DNA from: Synechococcus sp. CBW1002
GTDB lineage: Bacteria; Cyanobacteriota; Cyanobacteriia; PCC-6307; Cyanobiaceae
DNA: 64,000 nucleotides
Assembly (NCBI RefSeq): GCF_015840915.1
Contig: NZ_CP060398.1
Span: 3,224,001-3,288,000, forward strand
Direction of reading: 5' to 3'
The position numbers and the translations under genes were made by a program. A model generated the notes under the pieces. It was not told where the DNA came from. It did not search any database and saw nothing but the letters and a program-made list of their open reading frames with translations. The stretch's first letter is position 1. Every line of letters starts with the position of its first letter. Positions 43,562 to 52,130 of this stretch are shown here, in pieces.

Positions 43562-43865
43562 GGCTGGTCTCGTCCGACTTCTCAGGCGAGATGCATGGAC
43601 AATGCCCGCAACTCCCTCCCCTTAACACCGGCCGATGGTCAACACATCCGGCCCTGAAGGCCCGCCGGGCTCACGAGATCGCATTTCAACCTCTCGCTAT
43701 CGACACGACATTGGACACACATCGGGACAGCCTCAAGACGAACGAGAACCCATGGTCCACGCAACAGGTCTCTGCAGCGGGTCGCTGCAATCGGTCATCC
43801 AGCAGACTGTGCGATCAGCGCTGACGCGAGGTCTTGGCTTGATCCACTCAGCCAGAGCAGCGTTC

Positions 43866-45155
43866 TCAGCTGGATCCGCGGTAGAGCTCCTTGAGCATGT
43901 GATAGGCCTCATTGAGACGTCGCATCACATCCACGGAGCCGCCTGAATCGGGATGATGGAGCACAGCCATCTCGCGGTAAGACTCCCGGATCTGGCGGAG
44001 GCTGAGCTGATGACCCGGTGCTGTTGGCAATTGCAGCAGCTTGAGGGCGCCATGGAGGGTCATCGTGTGCTCCAGGGTGAGGAATGAAGTCCCGGGGCGG
44101 CGCCTGCGAAACCGATGCACAAAACGTCGAATCAACGTCGGAAGGCGTAGCTCCAGGGTGGCGGCACTGAAAGGGTCTTCCAGCAGCCCCGCCATCACCA
44201 TCACCCGCTCAAAACTGGCAGGACCCGCCTCCCAGCTGGGGACAAAGCACCGTACCAATGCACTGGCCAGGGACCAGGTGAACGCCCGTCCCTCGCTCTG
44301 GTCGGCGTGCGGCCAGATGTCCTGAGCCAACCAGACCATGGCGGCTTCGAGCACGGCCTCATTGGGTTCGCTGCCGTAAAGATCACTCCAGTGCTGGGCA
44401 GCTGCCGTGAGGGCCCGCTGAATGGATGCCGCCGGCACCGTCGGCAGGGAATCATCCGTCTGGATCGAGCCAGGCCGGACCCGCAGACTACGCCGCAGGC
44501 GATCGGAGCGGCGCTGAACGAAGCCCGGCAGATCGATACCGCCAGGGCTGCCCCCACTGGACGGTGGAGGAACCTCCGACGGGGCACGGGGCGATGCGAT
44601 CGGATCTCCAGTGGCTCGCAGAGCCACCTGCCTGCGGGGCACCAGCACCAGGGAGCCGCGCTCGTCGAGGGCGGTGCTGAACTCCTCGTCCTCCGGATCC
44701 TCAGGCGCATCCTCTTCTGCAACCAGGTCCTGCGCAGAGTGCCTGCTCCCATCCAGGATCTCTGGCTCCGGTGTCGGCATTCCTGGGGCAGGAAGCGGCG
44801 AGCCAAGCCCAGCCGTGGTCCAGTCGCTCGCCTCATCAGCGGCGCTCCCCAGGTCCTCTGGCGGAGACTGCATCGTCTCGGTGGCAGTCACGTCCGACCC
44901 CACGGTGTCTCTGGGGACTGCCTCCGGGGAGACAGTCCTCACTGGCCAACTCCCGCTGGAGAGTTCCACGACCTCCAGCGTCTCTTCCGGAAGGTCATCC
45001 TCGAAGAGACCCTGCAGCAGCCGCACCAGGATGTCGCCCCGGCTGCGTAGACCCCATTCCCCCCGCAGACTGTCGATCTGGGCGACCAGTTCAACCGGCA
45101 GTTCCAGACTGATCCTGCGCCGCTCTCTCTGGGCCGAGTCCACTACTGGTTCCAC
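43866..45155 (-). CDS. RHH-like N-terminus plus C-terminal J-domain protein
   Basis: The 429-residue protein has a CopG/RHH-like start (RERRRISLELPVELVAQIDS, LRSRGDILVRLLQGLF), a long acidic Pro/Ser-rich linker (about 75-190) and a helical middle domain. It ends with a J-domain (LRQIRESYREMAVLHHPDSG then MRRLNEAYHML) that keeps the HPD triad which stimulates DnaK. I start at GTG 45155, so the gene clears the upstream stop; an alternative start at 45236 would overlap it. A J-domain joined to a DNA-binding-like fold is unusual. Role unknown. Confidence 0.75.
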   Translation of the reverse strand: MEPVVDSAQRERRRISLELPVELVAQIDSLRGEWGLRSRGDILVRLLQGLFEDDLPEETLEVVELSSGSWPVRTVSPEAVPRDTVGSDVTATETMQSPPEDLGSAADEASDWTTAGLGSPLPAPGMPTPEPEILDGSRHSAQDLVAEEDAPEDPEDEEFSTALDERGSLVLVPRRQVALRATGDPIASPRAPSEVPPPSSGGSPGGIDLPGFVQRRSDRLRRSLRVRPGSIQTDDSLPTVPAASIQRALTAAAQHWSDLYGSEPNEAVLEAAMVWLAQDIWPHADQSEGRAFTWSLASALVRCFVPSWEAGPASFERVMVMAGLLEDPFSAATLELRLPTLIRRFVHRFRRRRPGTSFLTLEHTMTLHGALKLLQLPTAPGHQLSLRQIRESYREMAVLHHPDSGGSVDVMRRLNEAYHMLKELYRGSS

Positions 45156-45171
45156 CGACGATGTGATTCGC

Positions 45172-46848
45172 TCAGCGGCCCACAAGGCCGCGCATGATGT
45201 CTTGCTGAGCCTCCACAGCGTCCCGGTAGCGCTCAATCAACGACTGACTGACCCTGACCGGTGGAAGGACCACGGGGACCTGTGTGGCAGCGGCTGCCGA
45301 CCGTGACGGACTGACGGAATGGTTGATCGGGGGAAGGGGCGGGGTCGGCGGCTCCCAGCGATGAGGTCCGGGAGTCACGAGCGGGCGGGGCTGAGCCACA
45401 GCTGGTCGAGGCACCTGAGGACCGGCTGGTTGGACCGCCGGCGCAGGAACCAGGGCGGGGCCATTGTTGGCGACCGCAGGCGGAACAGCAGGTGGCGGAG
45501 CATTCGGACGGGTCACCGATGAACGAGCCAGCTCCAGTTGTCGCTCCCGCTCCTGCACAAGGGCCAACTGGGAGCTGGGCACAACGCTGAGAAGGTGGCC
45601 AGGGGTCGCATCGGCTGGGTAAACCAAGCTCACCCGCACGGTATTGACCACCCCAGGCTGCAATTGCAGGGAGGTGAGCGAGAGGCTCTGACCAGAACGC
45701 ATGCCGACGTGCATTTCCTGCAGACCTTCGGGAGTCGTGACCTGCAGAGAGCCTCGGAAAGCGGTGAAATGTCGGCCACCACTGGGAGACGGATGGCTCA
45801 TCACCAGCTCATACGGTCCATTGCCGGTGAGCTGTAGATCGACGTCGAAGCGAACGCCATAGGTGCCCACATTGTCAAGCGACGAATCGATCATGCGGGT
45901 CGCCAAGGCATTCACCTGCACGTCGCTGGTCCCGAAGTGATGGCGGAATGTGCTGGTCAACGGCACGTGAAGAGGTCCCTGGCTGCCTAGGTCATGACGA
46001 ATGCTGGCCTTGTAGGCATCGCCAAGGGCCACGCCCCCCACCCGGGAAAAAATCTGGCGGTTCTGGATGTCGGCGATGCGACTGAGATAGACCCGACCCG
46101 GAGCCAGACGCCCCTGATCGAGCACCGCCAGGATGTCTCGATCACTGGTGGGGTCCTTCGCCGCCACCACAGCCACCTGGAAGGGACCATCGCTGTGACC
46201 TCGCAGCAGGGCATTGGCAATCCCAAGGGCCGGAAGGGCCGTGTTGAACAGCACGACCCGGCTGCGAGCAGGAATGGTGATCTCATCGGTGAGATTTCGA
46301 TCCAGGCGACCCCGCAGCATCTGAACCGCCGTGGCATCTCCAGGACCCGTGTTCCATGGCCTGGGGCCCAAAGGCTTCACTCCCATCAGATTGTTTGCCA
46401 GATAAGGCGCTTCGAAACTGTTGCGGACCGCACCGTTCTTGAAGCGGATGTGAACGGGCCGCACACCGGGATTGATCAGGATCGCCGCCAGGGTGAGCTG
46501 GGCGCGGCGATCCTGCGGAGAAATGCTCTTGCGGTTGGGGGGGAAATACTTGTGATGCAGGTGCAGGCCGAAGTCTCCGTTGAAGGTGAATTCAGAATTG
46601 CGGAGGGCTTGGCCCGTCTCCGCAGCGATTGAGCTGCCGGGAGTGGTGGTGATCAAGATGCCGGGCCCCTCCACCTCCTCCGGCTGGTTGGAGTGGAGCA
46701 CGGGCACGTTGTTGAAGGTGCCGTTGAGTGGGCGTGCCTGCTGACCAGCCATCAACGCCACATAGGCCGAAGCAGCCGGAGCCTGCAGGACCAGCGCCGA
46801 ACCAAGCAGGACAGCCGAAACGGCTGGCAGGACTGAAACCAGCTGCAT
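45172..46848 (-). CDS. DUF3370-family secreted protein with Pro-rich tail
   Basis: The 558-residue protein has a clear signal peptide (LVSVLPAVSAVLLGSALVLQ, then APAASA). A DUF3370 region follows, typical of cyanobacteria (QQARPLNGTFNNVPVLHSNQ, PEEVEGPGILITTTPGS, FGLHLHHKYFPP). About 150 C-terminal residues are Pro/Ala/Val-rich and end in a helix. Location is probably periplasm or cell surface. The function is not known. ATG 46848 is chosen for the signal peptide; the frame is open further upstream. Confidence 0.83.
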   Translation of the reverse strand: MQLVSVLPAVSAVLLGSALVLQAPAASAYVALMAGQQARPLNGTFNNVPVLHSNQPEEVEGPGILITTTPGSSIAAETGQALRNSEFTFNGDFGLHLHHKYFPPNRKSISPQDRRAQLTLAAILINPGVRPVHIRFKNGAVRNSFEAPYLANNLMGVKPLGPRPWNTGPGDATAVQMLRGRLDRNLTDEITIPARSRVVLFNTALPALGIANALLRGHSDGPFQVAVVAAKDPTSDRDILAVLDQGRLAPGRVYLSRIADIQNRQIFSRVGGVALGDAYKASIRHDLGSQGPLHVPLTSTFRHHFGTSDVQVNALATRMIDSSLDNVGTYGVRFDVDLQLTGNGPYELVMSHPSPSGGRHFTAFRGSLQVTTPEGLQEMHVGMRSGQSLSLTSLQLQPGVVNTVRVSLVYPADATPGHLLSVVPSSQLALVQERERQLELARSSVTRPNAPPPAVPPAVANNGPALVPAPAVQPAGPQVPRPAVAQPRPLVTPGPHRWEPPTPPLPPINHSVSPSRSAAAATQVPVVLPPVRVSQSLIERYRDAVEAQQDIMRGLVGR

Positions 46849-47103
46849 AGAACCAGCGGGACCGACCTCTTTCAAACTGTGTCTTGCGACTGGCAAAGGC
46901 ACATGATCTGTGATTTTCTTCGCAGTTGGGGGCGAGGCTTCCTGCTGAACCCAGAATGGGGCCACTCTGCCTGGGGAAGGCAAGCGTAAGGGGAGGGCCC
47001 AGCGGAGCATCTCAACGATCTCTGGTAGACGAGGATGGGAGTGGGCAAGTCTCAGAGGCGCTGAGTCGCAGGCTAGAACCAGACGGATCCACAGAATTTT
47101 CTC

Positions 47104-47298
47104 ATGTTTCCGCCCTTCCCCTGCTGTGCCTCCGAGGAGGACAGCCGCACCAGTCGGCGGCGTTACCAGGAACGCAAGCTGCGCATGCTGTCTTTCTGGC
47201 GCGATGGAATCGAGCGGCAGCTGGCGGCAGTGACAGCCGCGATCAACACCCTGGAAGCACAGATGCGCCGAGACCAGCCGCTGGACCCTCAGGATTGA
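47104..47298 (+). CDS. Small conserved-looking hypothetical protein
   Basis: The 64-residue protein has a Cys pair near the start and the helix KLRMLSFWRDGIERQLAAVT, then INTLEAQM. Its 3' end overlaps the sigma factor gene tail-to-tail by 56 bp. No family recognised. Confidence 0.55.
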   Translation: MFPPFPCCASEEDSRTSRRRYQERKLRMLSFWRDGIERQLAAVTAAINTLEAQMRRDQPLDPQD

Positions 47299-48046
47299 GC
47301 CTCAGTTGCCCCCACTGGCTGCGCAACTGATCCAGCGCTCCAAGAAACCAGCGGCGGGCCGTCATCGGACTCACCTGCAGCTGCCGGGCGACGCGGCGAT
47401 AGCTCCAGCCTCCCAGAACGACCTGGCGTACCAGAGTGGCCAGAGCCGGGTCGAGGTTGGCCAGCAGCCGCTCCACCGATGTCGGGCTGCTCCCGTTGAA
47501 GCCAGTCAGGTCATCGTGACCGCCTGAGACTTCCTCCCGGCTGGCATCCGGCAGGGCAGTGGGTTCGGTTCCGACCAGACCCTCCAGCGAAGCCGCACGC
47601 TTGAGTTGCTCCCCCTGGCGCAGCACATGCCACTGCTCGGGGCTGAGGCCCAGAGCCCGCCGCAGCTCCTCGGAGCCGGGGGTGCGCCCCTGCTGGCATT
47701 CGATCTCCCGTCCCAGCACCCGCAACCGATCGAGCATCTCCACCTGGCGACGGGGCAGCCTCACGCAACCGACGGAATCGCGCAGGTAGTGGAGGATGGC
47801 GCCCCGCACATGGGGCCGGGCAAAGGCCTCAAAAGGCACAGCGCGGTCCTGGTTGTAGAGCTCGGCGGCGCGCAGCAGCCCCAGCATCCCGACCTGCAGG
47901 AGGTCATCCAGGGGCTCACGGCAGCAGCGGGAATAGTGCAAGGCCAGGGGCCGCACAATCTGGAGGTACTGGAGCACGCGTGCATTCCGGCGCTGCTCGG
48001 CGGTGGATCGAGCGGCGGCTGGTGCTGGCAGACAACGGCGAGACAT
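47243..48046 (-). CDS. Group 3 sigma factor (SigF-like)
   Basis: The 267-residue protein has sigma region 2 (EPLDDLLQVGMLGLLRAAEL, FEAFARPHVRGAILHYLRDS), region 3 (RTPGSEELRRALGLSPEQWH) and region 4 with an HTH (GGWSYRRVARQLQVSPMTAR). The absence of region 1 and the short length fit group 3 (alternative) sigma factors. SigF in cyanobacteria controls pili and surface genes. GATTCC inverted repeats lie about 90 bp upstream. Confidence 0.88.
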   Translation of the reverse strand: MSRRCLPAPAAARSTAEQRRNARVLQYLQIVRPLALHYSRCCREPLDDLLQVGMLGLLRAAELYNQDRAVPFEAFARPHVRGAILHYLRDSVGCVRLPRRQVEMLDRLRVLGREIECQQGRTPGSEELRRALGLSPEQWHVLRQGEQLKRAASLEGLVGTEPTALPDASREEVSGGHDDLTGFNGSSPTSVERLLANLDPALATLVRQVVLGGWSYRRVARQLQVSPMTARRWFLGALDQLRSQWGQLRLNPEGPAAGLGASVLPGC

Positions 48047-48132
48047 CGAATCGGAGGCGAATGGCCATCGGAGAGCACCGGTGGGGGTCTCCTCGGTTCA
48101 CTCAGCCGCAGCCGGGCGTCGTCCTCAACCGC

Positions 48133-48173
48133 GATTCCACGGAATCAGCCGGCCGGAGGGGCAAGATTCCGTG
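48133..48173. promoter_or_regulatory. Three GATTCC half-sites upstream of the sigma factor
   Basis: GATTCC-AC-GGAATC (48133-48146) is a perfect palindrome. CACGGAATC (48138-48146) also pairs with GATTCCGTG (48165-48173) across 18 nt. A candidate binding site controlling the sigma gene. Confidence 0.4.
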
Positions 48174-48276
48174 AAACCACGGCCTTCGAGCCCAGCCTTC
48201 CAGTCGCCAGCTGCACCGTGACTGCGGGAGGAGCCTGTTCAAGAGGGTCCGGTCGGCAGTGATCAGCCCGCAGGGA

Positions 48277-49170
48277 TCAGTCGGGGGCGGTCAGTCCCTC
48301 GATCTGGGACTCAAGCAGGAGCTCGGGCGATGCCGCCACCTCTTGCAGCAATCGAAAGGGGCCCTCTGTCTCAATCCAGTCCAGACGTGAGGATGGACAA
48401 CACAGCAGGCAGCCGGCGAAGCCGAGCGCATTGACGCTGAAACCGGCCGCATGTTCCCGCACCCGCCGCACGGTCAGGAACCAGTCGTCATCGAAGAGCA
48501 GGTTGTAGGGGTGACGGGGCTGACGATCGGATTCCGGGCTGCCCAGGCCGAGGGAACGGCAGTGCTCCTGGTAAAGGCTGGGCAGGTCGGAGCAGCCGAG
48601 TGGATCGTGGCGGCGGCTGAGCCTGTAGGCCCAGGGCCAGGCAGGAGCCAGCCCATCGAGCTGGCAGCGCAGCCTCGGAGCCAACGGGCAGCTCGGTTCG
48701 CCGGGGTGGCGCGGCAACAGCTGCAGATGCCGATGCGGCTGGCTGGCCCCGGCTTCGGCACAGCTGTTGAAGAACCAGAGCCCGCCGGTATCGCTGGCTA
48801 CGTGGGCCACGCTGGCCCAGTCGTTCTCCTGCAGCCAACCGGCCTGAGCTTGCCACTGGCTGGTGATCAGCAGCAGATGGCCCCGCTGCACGGGGAATTT
48901 GTTGAGCAGCACCACATGGCTTTCGCCCAGCAGCTCCACCTGCAGCAGCGGTTCCCAGGGCAGGAATGGGTTCGGCTTGGGCCCGCCCGCCCGCAGATGC
49001 TTGGGGGTGCTGGAAAGCAGTCGACGCAACACGAAGGGGGCGCTGCTCGGATGGGGCACCCGCTCCGTACGCAGTGGCACCAGGGCACCGGCGGCCAAGG
49101 CCCGCTCAGAGACGGCCAGGGCACGACGCCAGAGCCGAGCGGCGCGCTGGCCGGGACGCGTGCCCCGCAT
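48277..49170 (-). CDS. Ap4A phosphorylase (ATP adenylyltransferase)
   Basis: The 297-residue HIT-superfamily protein has the triad region ASQPHRHLQLLP (H-x-H-x-Q) near residue 155, preceded by HVVLLNKFPVQRGHLLLITS and the C-terminal YNLLFDDDWFLTVRR. It splits diadenosine tetraphosphate with phosphate into ATP and ADP, or runs in reverse. ATG 49170 is used; the open frame continues into the next gene. Confidence 0.88.
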   Translation of the reverse strand: MRGTRPGQRAARLWRRALAVSERALAAGALVPLRTERVPHPSSAPFVLRRLLSSTPKHLRAGGPKPNPFLPWEPLLQVELLGESHVVLLNKFPVQRGHLLLITSQWQAQAGWLQENDWASVAHVASDTGGLWFFNSCAEAGASQPHRHLQLLPRHPGEPSCPLAPRLRCQLDGLAPAWPWAYRLSRRHDPLGCSDLPSLYQEHCRSLGLGSPESDRQPRHPYNLLFDDDWFLTVRRVREHAAGFSVNALGFAGCLLCCPSSRLDWIETEGPFRLLQEVAASPELLLESQIEGLTAPD

Positions 49171-49177
49171 CAGGGAG

Positions 49178-50278
49178 TTACCCGGCACCGGCCTTGAGGC
49201 GGGCCAGGGAGGCACCCTGGTAGTAGCGGCCGAGGATCTGGTTGTACCGAAGACCCTGCTCAGCCAGATCCTGGGCACCGTGCTGGCTCATGCTGGCGCC
49301 GAGATGGCCATGGGCCTCCGAACTGATCTGCTGGGTGGAGGCGTAGAGGCTTTCGACGATCCCGCCCTGGTAGCTGAGGATCAGGCCGGCGGTGGAGGCA
49401 GCTGCCTGTCGGGTTCGCTCGCTGACGCTGGCCAGTCCGCGATACGCCTGCCAGCGGGTGGTGTTGCCCAGGTGCCAATGGCGGCTGGCCGGCCGGGCCA
49501 TGTGAGCCAGGGCATAGGAACGGGCCGCCACGGCCTGGGCCCGCAGGGCCTCCATGTTCCAGCTGCTGGGCATTTCCGCCCCCACCACCGAGGCCACGTA
49601 GTCCTCGAGCGAAAGATGGTTGACAAGCTCCACGCCACTGCCGTTGAGCAGGAGCCTCAAGCGGCCTGCATAGGCCTGGCCATCAACCAGCAGCACGCCG
49701 GAACTTGTCTGTAACCAGGCTTCCGCCAGGCCGGATGGCAGAGCCCCCAGGGCCACAGCATCGCCAGCGGAACCCTGCTGCAGCAGGCGGCCGTCGCGGC
49801 TGAGCAGCTGCCAGGGGCCGCTGGCCCCCAGTCGGGGCTGGCCGGCAGCCCCCAGTAAGGCCACGCGGATCTCCAGGGCCACCGGTGCACCAGCCCCAGG
49901 CTCCACCAGATCGAGGCGCTGGGACGCCGCACTGGCGGCCCGCTCGGCCTGGAGGCCGCTCAGCTGGTCCTGGGTCGGCGCCATCCGCTCCTCACCGCCA
50001 GCTGCCGTGCCGGCCGCGCTGCGGGAGGCCGTCGTGGTGGTGGTGGGGCTGGCCACCAGGGCTGCGAGCAGGCGATCGTCGTCGGCCGTGCCGCGGCTGC
50101 TGGCCATGAGGCCCTGGGCCGCAAAACCGACGGCGAGAGCTCCCGCCGCCAGGGGGCCGGTCAGCAGCAGACGCCGGCTGAACGGAGGCAGCCAGGGCAG
50201 GTTCAGGCAGCGGCCCAGAGTGCTGCCCAGCTCTCGGCACCGCTGCCATCGGGTTCTGCCTGCAAGCTGCCGTTCCAC
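49178..50278 (-). CDS. SpoIID/LytB-domain protein
   Basis: The 366-residue protein has an N-terminal membrane or signal segment (LLLTGPLAAGALAVGFAAQG). The SpoIID domain shows SLEDYVASVVGAEMPSSWNM, EALRAQAVAARSYAL and the C-terminal STAGLILSYQGGIVESLYAS. In spore formers this domain is a lytic transglycosylase of denuded glycan; in cyanobacteria its role is unclear. The start overlaps phzF by 76 bp, so a later start is possible. Confidence 0.85.
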   Translation of the reverse strand: MERQLAGRTRWQRCRELGSTLGRCLNLPWLPPFSRRLLLTGPLAAGALAVGFAAQGLMASSRGTADDDRLLAALVASPTTTTTASRSAAGTAAGGEERMAPTQDQLSGLQAERAASAASQRLDLVEPGAGAPVALEIRVALLGAAGQPRLGASGPWQLLSRDGRLLQQGSAGDAVALGALPSGLAEAWLQTSSGVLLVDGQAYAGRLRLLLNGSGVELVNHLSLEDYVASVVGAEMPSSWNMEALRAQAVAARSYALAHMARPASRHWHLGNTTRWQAYRGLASVSERTRQAAASTAGLILSYQGGIVESLYASTQQISSEAHGHLGASMSQHGAQDLAEQGLRYNQILGRYYQGASLARLKAGAG

Positions 50279-51123
50279 AACAGATGGCCCGTACCGGTCA
50301 AGCGGATCATGCCTGAAGATGCCGCCTCACAGAGCATGCCGCCTGGCCGGCTGGAACACTGCCAGCCCACCACCGGCCGGTTGAGGCGCTCGATCCAGTA
50401 GGGGGCCACCAGGGCATGGGCGGATCCGGTGACCGGGTCCTCATCGATGCCGAGCCCCGGGGCGAAGAAGCGCAGGCGGAAGTCGGCGGGGCGGCCACCG
50501 ACCAGCTCGCCAGAAGCAACGCCAGAGCCCTCCGCATGGCTGGTCTGGGCGCACTGCTGCATCAGCACAAGCCCTGCCCGCGCCTCCCCCTGCAGCTCCG
50601 CTGCCAGACCATCGAGCTGGCCCAGCTGGGCCGCCGGCGGCAACAGAGCGACGCAGTACCCCAGCGCGGAATGCCAGTACTGCTCCACGCCTGAGCCGAG
50701 TCGACGATGCAGCAGCGCCGCCAGCGGATCCGGCAGTTCTGCCGGCTGCAGCGGTGCGCTCGGGAGCTCGATCCGTCCACGGCCCGGATCGTCTTCGGCC
50801 AGCTGCACGACCAGGGGGCCACTGCGGCTGAGCAGGGCAGTGGACGCGCCAGGTTCCAACAGGCCCCAGGCCCCCAGCGCCAGCAGCGCAGCCAGGGTGG
50901 CGTGGCCGCAGAGCGGCACCTCACAGCTGGGGGTGAACCAGCGCAGGGCCCAGCCTCCGCCAGGCGCTGGCAGCAGAAAGGCCGTTTCCGACTGGCGCAG
51001 GCTGGTGGCCACCCCCTGCAGCCAGGCGTCGCTGGCGGGTCGCTCCAGCCGCACAACGGCGGCACCGTTGCCGGCCAGGGGCCGTTCGGCGAAGGCCTCG
51101 ATCAGCAGGGCTGGGAGCATCAC
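50203..51123 (-). CDS. PhzF-family isomerase
   Basis: The 306-residue protein has the two-domain PhzF pattern: IEAFAERPLAGNGAAVVRLE, catalytic Glu in LRQSETAFLLP, TPSCEVPLCGHATLAALLAL, and the second half with FFAPGLGIDEDPVTGSAHAL. The family is named for phenazine synthesis, but most bacterial members have unknown substrates. No phenazine genes are near. Confidence 0.9.
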   Translation of the reverse strand: MMLPALLIEAFAERPLAGNGAAVVRLERPASDAWLQGVATSLRQSETAFLLPAPGGGWALRWFTPSCEVPLCGHATLAALLALGAWGLLEPGASTALLSRSGPLVVQLAEDDPGRGRIELPSAPLQPAELPDPLAALLHRRLGSGVEQYWHSALGYCVALLPPAAQLGQLDGLAAELQGEARAGLVLMQQCAQTSHAEGSGVASGELVGGRPADFRLRFFAPGLGIDEDPVTGSAHALVAPYWIERLNRPVVGWQCSSRPGGMLCEAASSGMIRLTGTGHLLWNGSLQAEPDGSGAESWAALWAAA

Positions 51124-51148
51124 GCAGGCGCGAATGAAGGTGGGCAGA

Positions 51149-52060
51149 TCACTCTGACGTGAGCTGCCGTTCCATCAGATCCGCCACGGCCCGGCGGGGT
51201 GTCGTGCGGCCCTCAAGCACCTGCACCACCTGATCGCAGATGGGCAGATGCCAACCGTTCTGTTGGGCCAACCGCAGCACGGCCCTGGCGGTGGCACGGC
51301 CCTCCACCGTGGCCCCGATCCGGGCGATGGCGGCGGTTTCGTCCAGCCCCTCCGCCAGCAGAACGCCGCAGCGATAGTTGCGGCTCAGGGAGCTGGTGGC
51401 CGTGGCCAGCAGATCCCCCAGGCCCGCCAGGCCATAGGTGGTGGCGGGATCACCCCCCATGCCGCGCACCACCAGGCCGAGTTCCGCCAGCCCCCGGCAG
51501 AGCAGCGAGGCGCGGGCATTGGCACCCAGGCCAAGACCGTCGCAGATGCCGGCCGCCAGGGCCATCACGTTCTTGAGGGCCCCGGCGGCTTCGACGCCGA
51601 TCGGGTCAGCATTGGTGTAGAGGCGCAGGTTGTCGCTGCTCAGCTCCCGTTGCAGATGGCGGGCCAGCGTCGCCTTCTGGGAGGCCAGAACGCTGGCGGC
51701 GGGCAGACCCTGCTGCAGCTCCGTGGCCAGGTTGGGACCGCTCAGCACCGCCAGCGCTGCGTTCGCGAGGTGTTGCCGCCAGAGCTGGGTGGCGGTGCAG
51801 AGCCGATCCGGATCGAGACCCTTGCTGCAGCTCAACAGGGGCAGATCGTCCGGCCAGGCGGCGCTCAACTGGCTCGCCAGGGGCTCGATGCCGGCCATCG
51901 CCACGGCCGCCACCACCAGATCCCGATCGCCCAGCAGCGCCTTGGCATCGCCGCCATCCCGGCGCGACCAGACCACGACGTGATGACCGGCGCGGCGCCA
52001 CAGATCGGTGAGGGTGGTGCCCCAGGCACCGCGGCCCAGAACGACAAGCCTCAGAGCCAT
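51149..52060 (-). CDS. gpsA: Glycerol-3-phosphate dehydrogenase (NAD(P)+)
   Basis: The 303-residue protein has the Rossmann start LVVLGRGAWGTTLTDLWRRA (G-x-G-x2-G). The catalytic-region wording GVEAAGALKNVMALAAGICD includes the active Lys, followed by LGLGANARASLLCRGLAELG. It makes sn-glycerol-3-phosphate for lipid synthesis. It is slightly shorter than average (330-340). The start ATG 52060 excludes a long upstream shadow frame. Confidence 0.93.
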   Translation of the reverse strand: MALRLVVLGRGAWGTTLTDLWRRAGHHVVVWSRRDGGDAKALLGDRDLVVAAVAMAGIEPLASQLSAAWPDDLPLLSCSKGLDPDRLCTATQLWRQHLANAALAVLSGPNLATELQQGLPAASVLASQKATLARHLQRELSSDNLRLYTNADPIGVEAAGALKNVMALAAGICDGLGLGANARASLLCRGLAELGLVVRGMGGDPATTYGLAGLGDLLATATSSLSRNYRCGVLLAEGLDETAAIARIGATVEGRATARAVLRLAQQNGWHLPICDQVVQVLEGRTTPRRAVADLMERQLTSE

Positions 52061-52130
52061 GCGCAAACGGACGAGAAACCGCGACTGCCGCGGTGGGGCC
52101 GTCATCATGCGCCATCCAGGGATCCCTGCC

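Larger units (their letters stand above)
42563..43865. other. 1.3 kb without a convincing gene; repeats and several strong hairpins
   Basis: No frame on either strand reads like a protein family. The stretch holds at least four perfect or near-perfect hairpins (listed separately), a tandem 15-bp repeat and a direct repeat (GTCTCATTAGGGACCATAGA at 42842, GTCTCATTCGGGATAGACAG at 42876). In a genome with short gaps this length is unusual. It may hold one or more small RNAs or a dead gene. I checked by eye for RNase P, SRP, tmRNA and 6S signatures and did not see them. Confidence 0.6.
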
